A DNA stretch of 24,231 bases from MADRE2 sp964397015 (GTDB taxonomy: Bacteria > Desulfobacterota > Desulfobacteria > Desulfobacterales > Desulfobacteraceae). Every line of letters begins with the position of its first letter. Position 1 is the first letter of the stretch. The position numbers were made by a program, and so were the translations under genes. Below, one piece after another: positions 16,197 to 23,837 of the stretch. The notes beneath the pieces were generated by a model. That model searched no databases. It had not been told where the DNA came from and saw only the letters and a list, made by a program, of their open reading frames with translations. The DNA lies in assembly GCA_964397015.1 (NCBI GenBank), contig CAYNHL010000049.1, positions 1 through 24,231 on the forward strand, read 5' to 3'.

Positions 16197-17132
16197 TTAC
16201 AGTCTCAACTTCGTACTGTGCTCCATTCCAAAAAAACCGCGCGGTCTGAATGTCAGTATGACAAGCACAATGGAATACGCAATCAGATCCCGTAATGTGG
16301 AAGGAAAAATAATCGCCGAAAAGATTTCGATGAACCCGAGAAGATACCCGGCCATCGCAGCCCCCTTGATGGAGCCGCGTCCGCCAAGAATGGCGGCCAC
16401 AAAGGCTTTCCATCCGATGATAACACCCATGTACGGATCAAGGATAGGGTAGGCCTGGCCGTAAAGTATGCCGGAAACCGATGCAAGCCCGGCTCCTATG
16501 GCAAAGGTCATCGGGGCGATGATGTTTATGGATACCCCCATCAGCGGAACGGCCAGAAAATCAAAAGACATTGCCCTCATTGCCATTCCCCACTTGGTCT
16601 TCTGGATAAAGGCCTGCAGGGCGATCATTAAAAGCAAAGAGACAAGGATGATCATTATTTTGACATTTGTAAAATAGAGCCCGCCGACATGATAGGTAAC
16701 CGAATCCATCAGGGGAGGAAAGCTCAGCCGTTTGGCACCGAGCATGATCAGTATGGTGGTTTCAAAAATGATACCGATCATAAGACCCGTGATTGCGGCG
16801 GATGCGCGCGGGGCGGATCTTAAGGGCCTGTAGCCGGCAACTTCGACAAATACCCCTATCCATGATGCCAGAAACATTGTAATGACAATGGTGGCAAGAA
16901 AAATGGTCCATCCCGGCAGTATGGCGGCAAAAGCAGCTAAAAGCAGTGTGGCAATGGCAAATCCGATATAGGTGCCGACCATGAAAATGTCGCCATGGGC
17001 AAAATTGAACAGCATCAATACCCCGTAAACCATCGAGTATCCGATGGAAATCACGGCATAGAAGCTGCCTCTTTGAAGCGCGTTAATCAGGTTTTGAAGA
17101 AAATATGTAAACAGTTCTCCCAATGCTTCCAT
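16197..17132 (-). CDS. livH: Branched-chain amino acid ABC transporter permease LivH
   Basis: A 311-residue permease with about eight membrane segments. The LivH signature AVISIGYSMVYGVLMLFNFAHGD is near the N-terminus, the coupling loop GMAMRAMSFDFLAVPLMGV is around residue 190, and GRGSIKGAAMAGYLLG follows. It ends with the typical VLVILTFRPRGFFG. The start ATG at 17132 follows an ACAGGAGTG ribosome binding site. A hairpin separates it from livK. Confidence 0.94.
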   Translation of the reverse strand: MEALGELFTYFLQNLINALQRGSFYAVISIGYSMVYGVLMLFNFAHGDIFMVGTYIGFAIATLLLAAFAAILPGWTIFLATIVITMFLASWIGVFVEVAGYRPLRSAPRASAAITGLMIGIIFETTILIMLGAKRLSFPPLMDSVTYHVGGLYFTNVKIMIILVSLLLMIALQAFIQKTKWGMAMRAMSFDFLAVPLMGVSINIIAPMTFAIGAGLASVSGILYGQAYPILDPYMGVIIGWKAFVAAILGGRGSIKGAAMAGYLLGFIEIFSAIIFPSTLRDLIAYSIVLVILTFRPRGFFGMEHSTKLRL

Positions 17133-17160
17133 TCAAACACTCCTGTTTTTCATATAAGTG

Positions 17161-17190
17161 GATGGCTGCTGTCGGGTGACAGCAGCCATC
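17161..17190 (-). promoter_or_regulatory. Perfect 13-bp stem-loop between livK and livH
   Basis: GATGGCTGCTGTC and GACAGCAGCCATC form a perfect 13-bp stem with a 4-base loop in the 90-base gap between livK and livH. No T tract follows on the minus strand, so it is not a standard terminator. Known analogues in binding-protein operons protect the upstream message from exonucleases, so the binding protein is made in excess over the permeases. That role is inferred. Confidence 0.7.
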
Positions 17191-17222
17191 ATTTATCAAT
17201 CAGGGCTGTTTTTAAAGGTCAA

Positions 17223-18398
17223 TCAGGGGCAGCTTGATTTATAGAATTCAAATTCACCCTGGTCATTGATTCTTACAATAACAGCGCATTTGATTGGATC
17301 ACCTTCCGGTGTAAATGTCATATTACCGGTAATACCCTCGAAATCCTTGATGCCGGCCAGGGCGGCCCGCACGGCTTCACGGTCCTTTTCGATACGGCCG
17401 CTGATTCCGCCGGAACTCTGGATGGCACGCTGAACAAGATTCATGGCATCCCAGGTCAATGCGGCAACATCGTCGGGTGTATATCCATAGGTTTCTTCGT
17501 AACGTTCAATAAACTCCTTGGTCTTTCCCGTCGCTCCCGCTGCGGCATAATGTGAAGAGAAAAACAGGCCGTAGCAGGCTTCTCCGCAAAGATCTACAGT
17601 TTCGGCAGACCCCCAGGAATCGGAACCCACAATGGGGCCGGTCCATCCAAGATCTTTTGCCTGCTGAACAATCAAGGGCACTTCATTGTAGTATTGCGGG
17701 GTGAACAGTACCTGTGCGCCGGATCTTACAATCTTGGTCAGCTGTGAGGAAAAATCGGTATCTTTGGTCGTAAAACTTTCATAGGCTACCACTGTTCCGG
17801 CGCCGTGCTTTTTCTCCCATGCTTCCTTGAATACCTCGGCAAGTCCTTTGGGATAGTCACTGGCTACATCATACAATACAGCGGCTTTTGTAAAACCGAA
17901 CTCCTCGGTTATGAAGTTTACAACCACCGGTCCCTGGAAGGGATCGAGAAAGCACCCCCGGAATACATAGGGACGGTCCATGGTGGTATTGGGATTGGTG
18001 GACCAGGGGCTGATCATGACGGTTTTGTATTTGTTGGCCACTTCACCGGCCGGAACAGCCTGCTTGGAAGACTGGGGCCCTACAATAGCGAGAACGTCAT
18101 CCTGGGTGATCATTTTCGTGTTGGCTTTTACCGCGGATTCAGCCTTGGATTCATTGTCTTCGATCACCAGTTCGACCTCGATTTTTTTACCGTCAACTTC
18201 GAGCCCGCCCATTTTTTCAATGTCTTCAAGCCACATCATGGCGGCGTACTTGGAGCCTTCACCGACTTTTGGAATATCTCCGGTCAGCGGTGCGTTGATA
18301 CCGATACGAATGACGGTCTTACGCGCACAATAAGCACTGCTGGTAAACAACAATGCCATAACAAGGGTTGCAGCTAACAGACAAATTACTTTACGCAT
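17223..18398 (-). CDS. livK: Branched-chain amino acid-type ABC transporter substrate-binding protein
   Basis: A periplasmic type I binding protein of 391 residues. It opens with a signal peptide (MRKVICLL, a hydrophobic core, cleavage likely near SSAYCA, residues 20-25; no convincing lipobox). The mature part begins IRIGINAPLTGD, followed by AIVGPQSSKQAVPAGEVA, TVMISPWSTNPNTT and AAVLYDVASDYPKG, all typical of the LivJ/LivK family. The substrate cannot be read from sequence: leucine-type amino acids are the default, but urea, amide or other amino acid binders share this fold. It heads the liv operon behind a strong AGAGGAGG ribosome binding site. Confidence 0.92.
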   Translation of the reverse strand: MRKVICLLAATLVMALLFTSSAYCARKTVIRIGINAPLTGDIPKVGEGSKYAAMMWLEDIEKMGGLEVDGKKIEVELVIEDNESKAESAVKANTKMITQDDVLAIVGPQSSKQAVPAGEVANKYKTVMISPWSTNPNTTMDRPYVFRGCFLDPFQGPVVVNFITEEFGFTKAAVLYDVASDYPKGLAEVFKEAWEKKHGAGTVVAYESFTTKDTDFSSQLTKIVRSGAQVLFTPQYYNEVPLIVQQAKDLGWTGPIVGSDSWGSAETVDLCGEACYGLFFSSHYAAAGATGKTKEFIERYEETYGYTPDDVAALTWDAMNLVQRAIQSSGGISGRIEKDREAVRAALAGIKDFEGITGNMTFTPEGDPIKCAVIVRINDQGEFEFYKSSCP

Positions 18399-18425
18399 GG
18401 TGCCTCCTCTTTTTGTGTTGATGGA

Positions 18426-18450
18426 TAAAGGCTTGGCCCGCCCGCCTTTA
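18426..18450 (-). promoter_or_regulatory. Leader hairpin in the livK 5' UTR
   Basis: TAAAGGC and GCCTTTA form a 7-bp stem with a GC-rich 11-base loop inside the roughly 85-base leader of the liv message. It ends 27 bases before the livK start codon. No T tract follows, so it is not a terminator by itself. It may affect message stability or translation. Confidence 0.4.
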
Positions 18451-18489
18451 AAGTATCTGCAGGGAGGCCAAAATTTAAGTATTGGTTTT

Positions 18490-18518
18490 GTTATAGGCGA
18501 ATTTATACACCCTGTAAA
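18490..18518 (-). promoter_or_regulatory. Sigma-70 promoter for the liv operon
   Basis: On the minus strand: TTTACA (-35, 18513-18518), a 17-base spacer, TATAAC (-10, 18490-18495). Both boxes match consensus at five of six positions. The predicted start is near 18483. No GG-N10-GC sigma-54 site was found here, although a sigma-54 activator is encoded just upstream. Confidence 0.75.
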
Positions 18519-18557
18519 GCATTTAACGCAAATTGTCCTGACCGGGCTGCTGTCATG

Positions 18558-19607
18558 CTATTTGTCGGGTGGGCTGATTTGAAATTCAGTGATTTTGTAT
18601 AAAAGGGTTTTATAGCTGATCTTTAAAATCCTGGCGGCCTTGGACCGGTTCCACCCGACTTTTTCCAGCACAAAAGATATAACCTCTTTTTCAACCCGGT
18701 CTGATGCCTTTTTTTTAATTTTTTTAAGGGAAATATCTTCAAACAGTTTTTCAGAACTGGTGGAAAGATCAACGAATTCAGCAATCAAAGAACGCCCGGT
18801 TCCCTGGTTTTGCCCCCTTGTGCTTTCCTGGCTGCCCGTTTCAATGTCGATTTCAGGCTCGTCATGGGGAAGTTCGGAAAAAATCTTTTCCCATGAGTCC
18901 AGTACCATCTGTTTTTTGATGCAGTTCTGAAGCTGGCGTATATTACCCGGCCATGGATAGTTGACAAGTTTTTCCATCATCTCGGCATCGGGTTTTTGTG
19001 AATGGTATGTGCCGTATTCAGACTGGTAGATTTTATAATAATACTCGATCAGGGGGGGGATATCCTCTTTGCGGCTGCGCAGCGGCGGAATGTCTATCTT
19101 GATGATATTCAACCTGTAAAACAGGTCTTCTCTGAAAAGTTTGTGCGCGATTCTTTTTTCAAGATCATGATTGGTGGCTGCAATAATCCAGGTGTCCGTC
19201 TTTAAATCGATGTCCGATCCAAGGGGTGAAAATTCACCGCTTTGAAGGACATGCAGCATTTTTGACTGCAGCGCCATGGGCATATCCCCGATTTCATCGA
19301 GGAACAGCACCCCTTTGTCAGCCATCTTGAATTTTCCTTGACGTTTGCGGTGGGCACCGGTGAAAGCCCCTTTTTCATATCCGAAAAGTTCGCTTTCCAG
19401 AAGGGTTTCCGGGAGGGCGGCACAGTTAATTTTAACAAAGCTCTGGGTTGATCTCGGTGAAGCGTCATAGAGGTTTTGCGCCACTACTTCTTTGCCGACC
19501 CCTGTTTCCCCGGTGATCAGAACGTTCAGGCAGGTGTTGGCGACATGACTTATAAGCTCTTTTATTTTCAGTATGGATTTGGATACGCCGATCAGGGGTG
19601 TGGGCAT
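18558..19607 (-). CDS. Sigma-54-dependent activator (AAA+ and Fis helix-turn-helix), without receiver domain
   Basis: An enhancer-binding activator for RNA polymerase with sigma-54. The ATG at 19607 is chosen; a TTG at 19616 would add three residues, and that longer frame (352 residues) is used for the numbering here. The AAA+ domain starts at once (Walker A GETGVGKE, residues 36-43), followed by the sigma-54 contact loop GAFTGA (83-88) and Walker B VLFLDE (103-108). FREDLFYRLNIIKI and PWPGNIRQLQNCI complete the domain. A linker of about 70 polar residues leads to a Fis-type helix-turn-helix near the C-terminus (KVGWNRSKAARILKISYKTL). No N-terminal sensor is present, but a lone receiver gene ends 13 bases upstream in a different frame. 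Confidence 0.93.
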   Translation of the reverse strand: MPTPLIGVSKSILKIKELISHVANTCLNVLITGETGVGKEVVAQNLYDASPRSTQSFVKINCAALPETLLESELFGYEKGAFTGAHRKRQGKFKMADKGVLFLDEIGDMPMALQSKMLHVLQSGEFSPLGSDIDLKTDTWIIAATNHDLEKRIAHKLFREDLFYRLNIIKIDIPPLRSRKEDIPPLIEYYYKIYQSEYGTYHSQKPDAEMMEKLVNYPWPGNIRQLQNCIKKQMVLDSWEKIFSELPHDEPEIDIETGSQESTRGQNQGTGRSLIAEFVDLSTSSEKLFEDISLKKIKKKASDRVEKEVISFVLEKVGWNRSKAARILKISYKTLLYKITEFQISPPDK

Positions 19608-19620
19608 GGTTGACAAGATC

Positions 19621-20001
19621 TTATGTTGATGTAGTGTTTAACAGCCTGGACACGATTGTTTCAATTTTAAACAAATCAACGGGCTTGAACAAGACAATAT
19701 CGGCTTCAGCTTCGGAGGCCAGTGCACCCGGTTTGTCGCCGTATCCGGTAATCGCTATGATTTTGAGGTCTGGAAACTCTTTTTTTACAATGGAAATCAG
19801 CCCGACACCACTGATGTTGGGCATCACCAGGTCGGTAATAAGGACATCGAAAACATGGGCCTTTTCGCGCATGAGCTTCAATGCTGCAAATCCGTCAACA
19901 GCAGTCTTTACCTCGTATCCCATTGAATTGAAAAATTCATAGAATGTTGACAAAATGTCTTCATTATCGTCAACTATCAGCAGTCTGGGTGAATCTGTCA
20001 T
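19621..20001 (-). CDS. Single-domain response regulator (CheY-like receiver)
   Basis: The 126-residue protein is a bare receiver domain: the acidic pair Asp11 and Asp12, phospho-acceptor Asp57 in LITDLVMP, Thr85 in AITGYGD, and Lys106 in FKPVD. It has no output domain. It lies directly upstream of the receiver-less sigma-54 activator, so the two genes look like an NtrC-type regulator in two pieces; physical partnership is an inference. No histidine kinase is encoded in the window. Confidence 0.92.
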   Translation of the reverse strand: MTDSPRLLIVDDNEDILSTFYEFFNSMGYEVKTAVDGFAALKLMREKAHVFDVLITDLVMPNISGVGLISIVKKEFPDLKIIAITGYGDKPGALASEAEADIVLFKPVDLFKIETIVSRLLNTTST

Positions 20002-20020
20002 TAATAACCTCTAAAAACAA

Positions 20021-20037
20021 AGCAAGAATATCACCTT
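20021..20037 (-). promoter_or_regulatory. Possible sigma-54 promoter of the receiver gene
   Basis: Minus strand reading AAGGTGATATTCTTGCT has GG and TTGCT with the required 10 bases between GG and GC, placed just upstream of the receiver start. The other -24 positions do not match TGGCAC, so this is weak. It would fit autoregulation by the activator encoded in the same unit. Confidence 0.25.
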
Positions 20038-20074
20038 TTACAATGCAAAAAACATGCAGGTGTCTTGTATATTG

Positions 20075-20109
20075 TGAGAAAAACAAAAATCAAAGGTAAT
20101 GTCAACCTT
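20075..20109 (-). terminator. Weak terminator after the cation antiporter
   Basis: On the minus strand AAGGT and ACCTT (20105-20109 and 20093-20097) form a short 5-bp stem overlapping the antiporter stop codon, followed by TTTTTGTTTTTCT. The stem is short and AT-rich, so termination would be inefficient if it occurs. Confidence 0.3.
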
Positions 20110-21040
20110 ATTTTAAGAAGGACACGGTAATATAGAAAATAAAAAACATTACAAAGAAAATTCCGGCAGCTTTACCGGTCTGCCTGTTTCTGACAGCGGC
20201 AAAAGCTAAAAGTGCGGTTATGAAAACCATAAATGGAAATTCAAACCAGTGAAGGCCGGGATCCACATGCATGGGGTTGAAAATGCCGACGATACCCATG
20301 ACCATGCATATATTGAACAGGTTGCTTCCAACAACGTTGCCAAGAGTGATATCGCTTTCACCCCTGGAGGCCGCTACCGCAGATGTGGCAAGCTCAGGCA
20401 GCGAGGTTCCCAAAGCTACAATTGATATACCTATAAATGTCTGGGACAATCCCGCCTTGACTGCAAGCAGTATTGCGTTCTGGACAACCATGTCAGCGCC
20501 TTTGGCCAGCAGCAGGATCCCTGCAAGGACCATAATCCCGTATTTGGTCATGGTGCGCCGGTTGCGGGGAAGGTTTGCTTTTGCCGGCCCTTTTTCCCTT
20601 GAGTTGAAAATACCGTATACAAGGTAGGAGACCAGGAGTAAAAGCAGTATAATTCCGTCAACAAGGCCGATCAGGTTGTCGATGCACAGAAGCCAGAACA
20701 AAATGGTGATGATGATAAGGCAGGGGATATCGAATCTTATCAGGGATGCGTGTACCTTTACAGGCTTGATAATGGAGCTGATTCCCAGGACAAGGGCGAT
20801 GTTGATCACATTGCTGCCAAGGATGTTGCCCAGTGAAATTCCGCTGGATCCCTTGACCGCCGCAACCAGGCTGACAAGAAGTTCTGGAGCCGATGTAGCC
20901 AGTGATACGACCGTCAATCCAACAATTACAGGTTTTACAGCCAGAAGAAGGGCGGTTGATGCGGCACCGGTAACGAGCAGTTCAGAGCCGAAATAGAGAA
21001 GGACAAGTCCCAGGCAAAGTATCAGGATTTGGACAATCAT
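20108..21040 (-). CDS. Ca2+/cation antiporter (CaCA family, YrbG-like sodium/calcium exchanger)
   Basis: A 310-residue inner-membrane exchanger with about ten hydrophobic segments. The two inverted alpha repeats that form the ion path are plain: GLTVVSLATSAPELLVSLV with SLGNILGSNVINI in the first half, and GISIVALGTSLPELATSAV with TLGNVVGSNLFNI in the second. The glutamates of the APEL and LPEL motifs are the ion ligands in known family members. A short hydrophilic loop with RNRRT separates the halves. It probably exports Ca2+ in exchange for Na+ or H+. It is monocistronic and divergent from fabH. Confidence 0.93.
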   Translation of the reverse strand: MIVQILILCLGLVLLYFGSELLVTGAASTALLLAVKPVIVGLTVVSLATSAPELLVSLVAAVKGSSGISLGNILGSNVINIALVLGISSIIKPVKVHASLIRFDIPCLIIITILFWLLCIDNLIGLVDGIILLLLLVSYLVYGIFNSREKGPAKANLPRNRRTMTKYGIMVLAGILLLAKGADMVVQNAILLAVKAGLSQTFIGISIVALGTSLPELATSAVAASRGESDITLGNVVGSNLFNICMVMGIVGIFNPMHVDPGLHWFEFPFMVFITALLAFAAVRNRQTGKAAGIFFVMFFIFYITVSFLK

Positions 21041-21056
21041 TTTTTAGGTACCGCGC

Positions 21057-21085
21057 TTGCCATAATAAAAAATTAATATTATAAG
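21057..21085 (+). promoter_or_regulatory. Sigma-70 promoter for fabH in the divergent antiporter/fabH gap
   Basis: TTGCCA (21057-21062), a 17-base spacer, TATAAG (21080-21085). On the opposite strand a perfect TATAAT (21078-21083) lies across the same bases and could be the -10 box of the antiporter, although no good -35 was found for it. Overlapping divergent promoters would compete. Confidence 0.6.
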
Positions 21086-21143
21086 GCGTGCATGATATAG
21101 GAGGCATGATTAATTATCAAATGATTTTTTCAAGGAACCCCTG

Positions 21144-22157
21144 ATGAAAAAAAGCATAATCAAGAGTACGGGAATGGCAATCCCCTCGAGGCTCGTTACA
21201 AACAACGATCTTGTGGCAATGATGGATACCTCTGATGAATGGATCCGCCAGCGCACCGGTATTGAACAGCGCTACTGGGTACCTGAAAACACGGAAATGG
21301 GAGCGGCAGATCTTGGATACGATGCCGCTGTAATGGCCCTTGAGAAAGCCGGGTGGACGGCTGACGACCTGGATTTCATATTTTTTGCCACCCTGAGCCC
21401 GGACATAATGTTCCCGGGATCCGGGTGTCTGCTCCAGGCCAAACTGGGATTGAACAGCACCCCTACACTTGATATCCGCCAGCAGTGTACCGGCTTTTTA
21501 TACGGCCTGGCCACTGCGGATGCCTATATCAAGTCCGGTATGGCGCAAAAAATCCTGCTGGTCGGAGGGGAAGTCCACAGCACAGGTCTAGATAAAACCA
21601 CCCGGGGCCGTGACGTTACGGTTCTGTTCGGAGACGGGGCAGCAGCAGTCTGCATCGAAGGAAAGGAAACCAGCGACAAGGTCGGTATTGTCGGATCATC
21701 CCTGCACACGGACGGCAACCTTGCGTACGCACTGATGACAGAACTTCCGGCTTCACGCCTGCCCGAGCGCCATCCCCATGATATCCCTATCGATGATCCA
21801 AGATATTACCCGGTCATGGACGGACCTGCCATTTTCAAAAAAGCGGTGCGGCTTTTGCCCAAGGTCACAAAGGAAGTTCTTGAAAAAACAGGAATTTCTC
21901 TGGATGAAGTCGATCTTGTCATCCCCCACCAGGCAAATATGAGAATCAACCAGGCCTATGGGGAATTCATGAAGCTGCCGCCTGAAAAGATTTTCCACAA
22001 TATACAGACCTATGGCAATACCACTGCAGCCAGTATTCCGCTTGCAATGAACGAGGCCTGGGAAAAGGGACTTATCGGCAGCCCCGGTGATACGGTCCTG
22101 TTTATCGGCCTCGGTGCCGGCCTTACATGGGGCGCGGTTCTCTACCGCTTTGACTGA
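21144..22157 (+). CDS. fabH: 3-oxoacyl-(acyl carrier protein) synthase III
   Basis: A thiolase-fold condensing enzyme that normally starts fatty acid synthesis by joining an acyl-CoA to malonyl-ACP. The 337-residue product has the catalytic triad Cys115, His262 (PHQAN) and Asn292 (YGNTTAAS), with the His-Asn spacing of known FabH. The N-terminal SDEWIRQRTGIEQR is typical. The nucleophile context is DIRQQCTGF instead of the usual AACAGF, and a loop around RLPERHPHDIPIDDPR is longer than in E. coli FabH. It is not in a fab cluster. It could therefore be a paralogue with a different acyl primer. An AAGGAA ribosome binding site precedes the ATG; the 3' end overlaps pgi by 16 bases. Confidence 0.88.
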   Translation: MKKSIIKSTGMAIPSRLVTNNDLVAMMDTSDEWIRQRTGIEQRYWVPENTEMGAADLGYDAAVMALEKAGWTADDLDFIFFATLSPDIMFPGSGCLLQAKLGLNSTPTLDIRQQCTGFLYGLATADAYIKSGMAQKILLVGGEVHSTGLDKTTRGRDVTVLFGDGAAAVCIEGKETSDKVGIVGSSLHTDGNLAYALMTELPASRLPERHPHDIPIDDPRYYPVMDGPAIFKKAVRLLPKVTKEVLEKTGISLDEVDLVIPHQANMRINQAYGEFMKLPPEKIFHNIQTYGNTTAASIPLAMNEAWEKGLIGSPGDTVLFIGLGAGLTWGAVLYRFD

Positions 22158-23761
22158 AGCTCTCCTTTGAACAGTGTGTCTATATAGAACCGGGTGGAAG
22201 GATCCGCTGTTTCATCAGCCAAAGCCTTTTCATCCATGTTTTTAGCGGCCATTAAAGACCTGATCCCGTCGGCTGTTTTTTTCCCGAGTTCGACCCCGAA
22301 CTGGTCAAAGGGGTTGATGTTGAGCAGAAAACCCTCGAAAACGGTCCTGGCCTCGTAATATGACAGCAGCATCCCGATGCTTTCAGGTGACAGGTCATTG
22401 ATCACAAGGGTGGATGACGGCCGGTTGCCTGGGAAGAATCTGTGGACGTTGTCGTTGTCTCTGCCTGTGGCCAGCGCCCTTGCCTGGGCAATCATGTTTG
22501 CCCACAGTTCCTGGTGATTGGTCACTCCCTTGCTCAGAATTCCGGTGCTCAGAACTCCGGGATTATTATATGCAGGCCTGACGGCACCGATGAATTCAAT
22601 GGGAAACGGCATCCCCTGGTGCGCAAGCTGGAAAAAAGAATGCTGGGCATTGGTACCGGGTTCACCAAAAATTATGCTCCCTGTTGGATATTGAACAAGG
22701 CGGCCTGACAGGTCGGCCTGTTTTCCAAGGCTTTCCATGTAAAGCTGCTGCACGTGGGCGCTGAGACTTGACAGGGCGCTGGAGTAGGGGATGACAGCCT
22801 GGGCCCTGTAGTCCAGAAAATGTATGTTCCAGAGGCTGATCAGCGCTGAAGTCAAGGGAATGTTTTTTTCCGGCGGCGTGTCGCAGGCATGCTGGTCCAT
22901 GGCATGGCACCCTTTTAAAAATTTTTCAAACACCTCATATCCAAAACAAAGACTCAAGGGAACACCGCCAACCGCAGAGGTCACTGAATACCTGCCCCCG
23001 ATGTAATCGAACATGTGAAACGACTTCAGTACATCTCCGGTTCCGCTTTCCCCGGGACTGCCCTCGGCCGTGATCGTGACAATGTGCCGGGCTGGATCGA
23101 GAGATTCGGCATGCAGGAACTCGAGTACCTGGTTCAGGTTGGCAAGGGTTTCAGTGGTGGTATAGGATTTTGAAACAATGATCCAAAGCGTGGTGTCCGG
23201 ACAAACTGCACGTACAATGCCGTTGAAGTTGTCGATGTCCACGTTGGACAAAAAATGCAGTTTTCTGTTCATACGGCATCCGGCCTTCATGGCCTGGTAT
23301 GCAAACTGACACCCCAGGTAGGACCCGCCGATACCCACAACGACAACATCGGTAAACGCCCTGCCGGTACCTGATACGATTTCTTTGCCGTCCAGGGCCC
23401 GGACAAATGCCTGAATGTCCCGGTTGACCTTCATCACATCTGCATTTGATCCGTCTCTTGTGCTTGTATGCCAGGCAGCACGGCCTTCCGTAACATTGAC
23501 GACATCACCTTTGCACATGGAATTGAACCGGTCGAGGACCCGGGTTTGATGCGCGAGCTTGAAAAGTGTTTCACAAACCGGCAGATCCAGCCTTTGTTTG
23601 GAATAATCAAAATTGAGACCCGGGGTGTGAAGACGAAAACTGTCAAACCTGCCGGGTTGATCTATCAGGTGCCGCAGGTGATTTTTTTCAAGTTTCATGC
23701 GGTCGGCATGTGATGAAAGCTCTTTGTATTCATTCAATTTTAGAAGATCGAAATCCATCAT
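22142..23761 (-). CDS. pgi: Glucose-6-phosphate isomerase
   Basis: Interconverts glucose-6-phosphate and fructose-6-phosphate in gluconeogenesis and glycolysis, in the cytoplasm. The 539-residue product has VVGIGGSYLGCQF, VSKSYTTTETLAN for the phosphate, MESLGK with the base Glu343, GEPGTNAQHSFFQ with His374, and FGVELGKK with Lys494. These are the family signature and active-site residues. It starts at 23761 (a second ATG is at 23758) behind AAGGAG. It is monocistronic and convergent with fabH. Confidence 0.96.
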   Translation of the reverse strand: MMDFDLLKLNEYKELSSHADRMKLEKNHLRHLIDQPGRFDSFRLHTPGLNFDYSKQRLDLPVCETLFKLAHQTRVLDRFNSMCKGDVVNVTEGRAAWHTSTRDGSNADVMKVNRDIQAFVRALDGKEIVSGTGRAFTDVVVVGIGGSYLGCQFAYQAMKAGCRMNRKLHFLSNVDIDNFNGIVRAVCPDTTLWIIVSKSYTTTETLANLNQVLEFLHAESLDPARHIVTITAEGSPGESGTGDVLKSFHMFDYIGGRYSVTSAVGGVPLSLCFGYEVFEKFLKGCHAMDQHACDTPPEKNIPLTSALISLWNIHFLDYRAQAVIPYSSALSSLSAHVQQLYMESLGKQADLSGRLVQYPTGSIIFGEPGTNAQHSFFQLAHQGMPFPIEFIGAVRPAYNNPGVLSTGILSKGVTNHQELWANMIAQARALATGRDNDNVHRFFPGNRPSSTLVINDLSPESIGMLLSYYEARTVFEGFLLNINPFDQFGVELGKKTADGIRSLMAAKNMDEKALADETADPSTRFYIDTLFKGELQSKR

Positions 23762-23793
23762 GGTGTCTCCTTTTTATCCTTTATACATATGCA

Positions 23794-23822
23794 ACCATAC
23801 GCAAATCAGGCAGGCAGGTCAA
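23794..23822 (-). promoter_or_regulatory. Sigma-70 promoter for pgi
   Basis: On the minus strand: TTGACC (-35, 23817-23822), a 17-base spacer, TATGGT (-10, 23794-23799). The predicted start is about 25 bases before the ribosome binding site and ATG of pgi. The large inverted repeat begins about 15 bases upstream of the -35 box. Confidence 0.6.
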
Positions 23823-23837
23823 GAGATCGATAATTAG

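Noticed and set aside
17161..17190. Calling the livK-livH hairpin a terminator
   Set aside because: No T tract follows on the transcribed strand and livH has no separate promoter that I can see.
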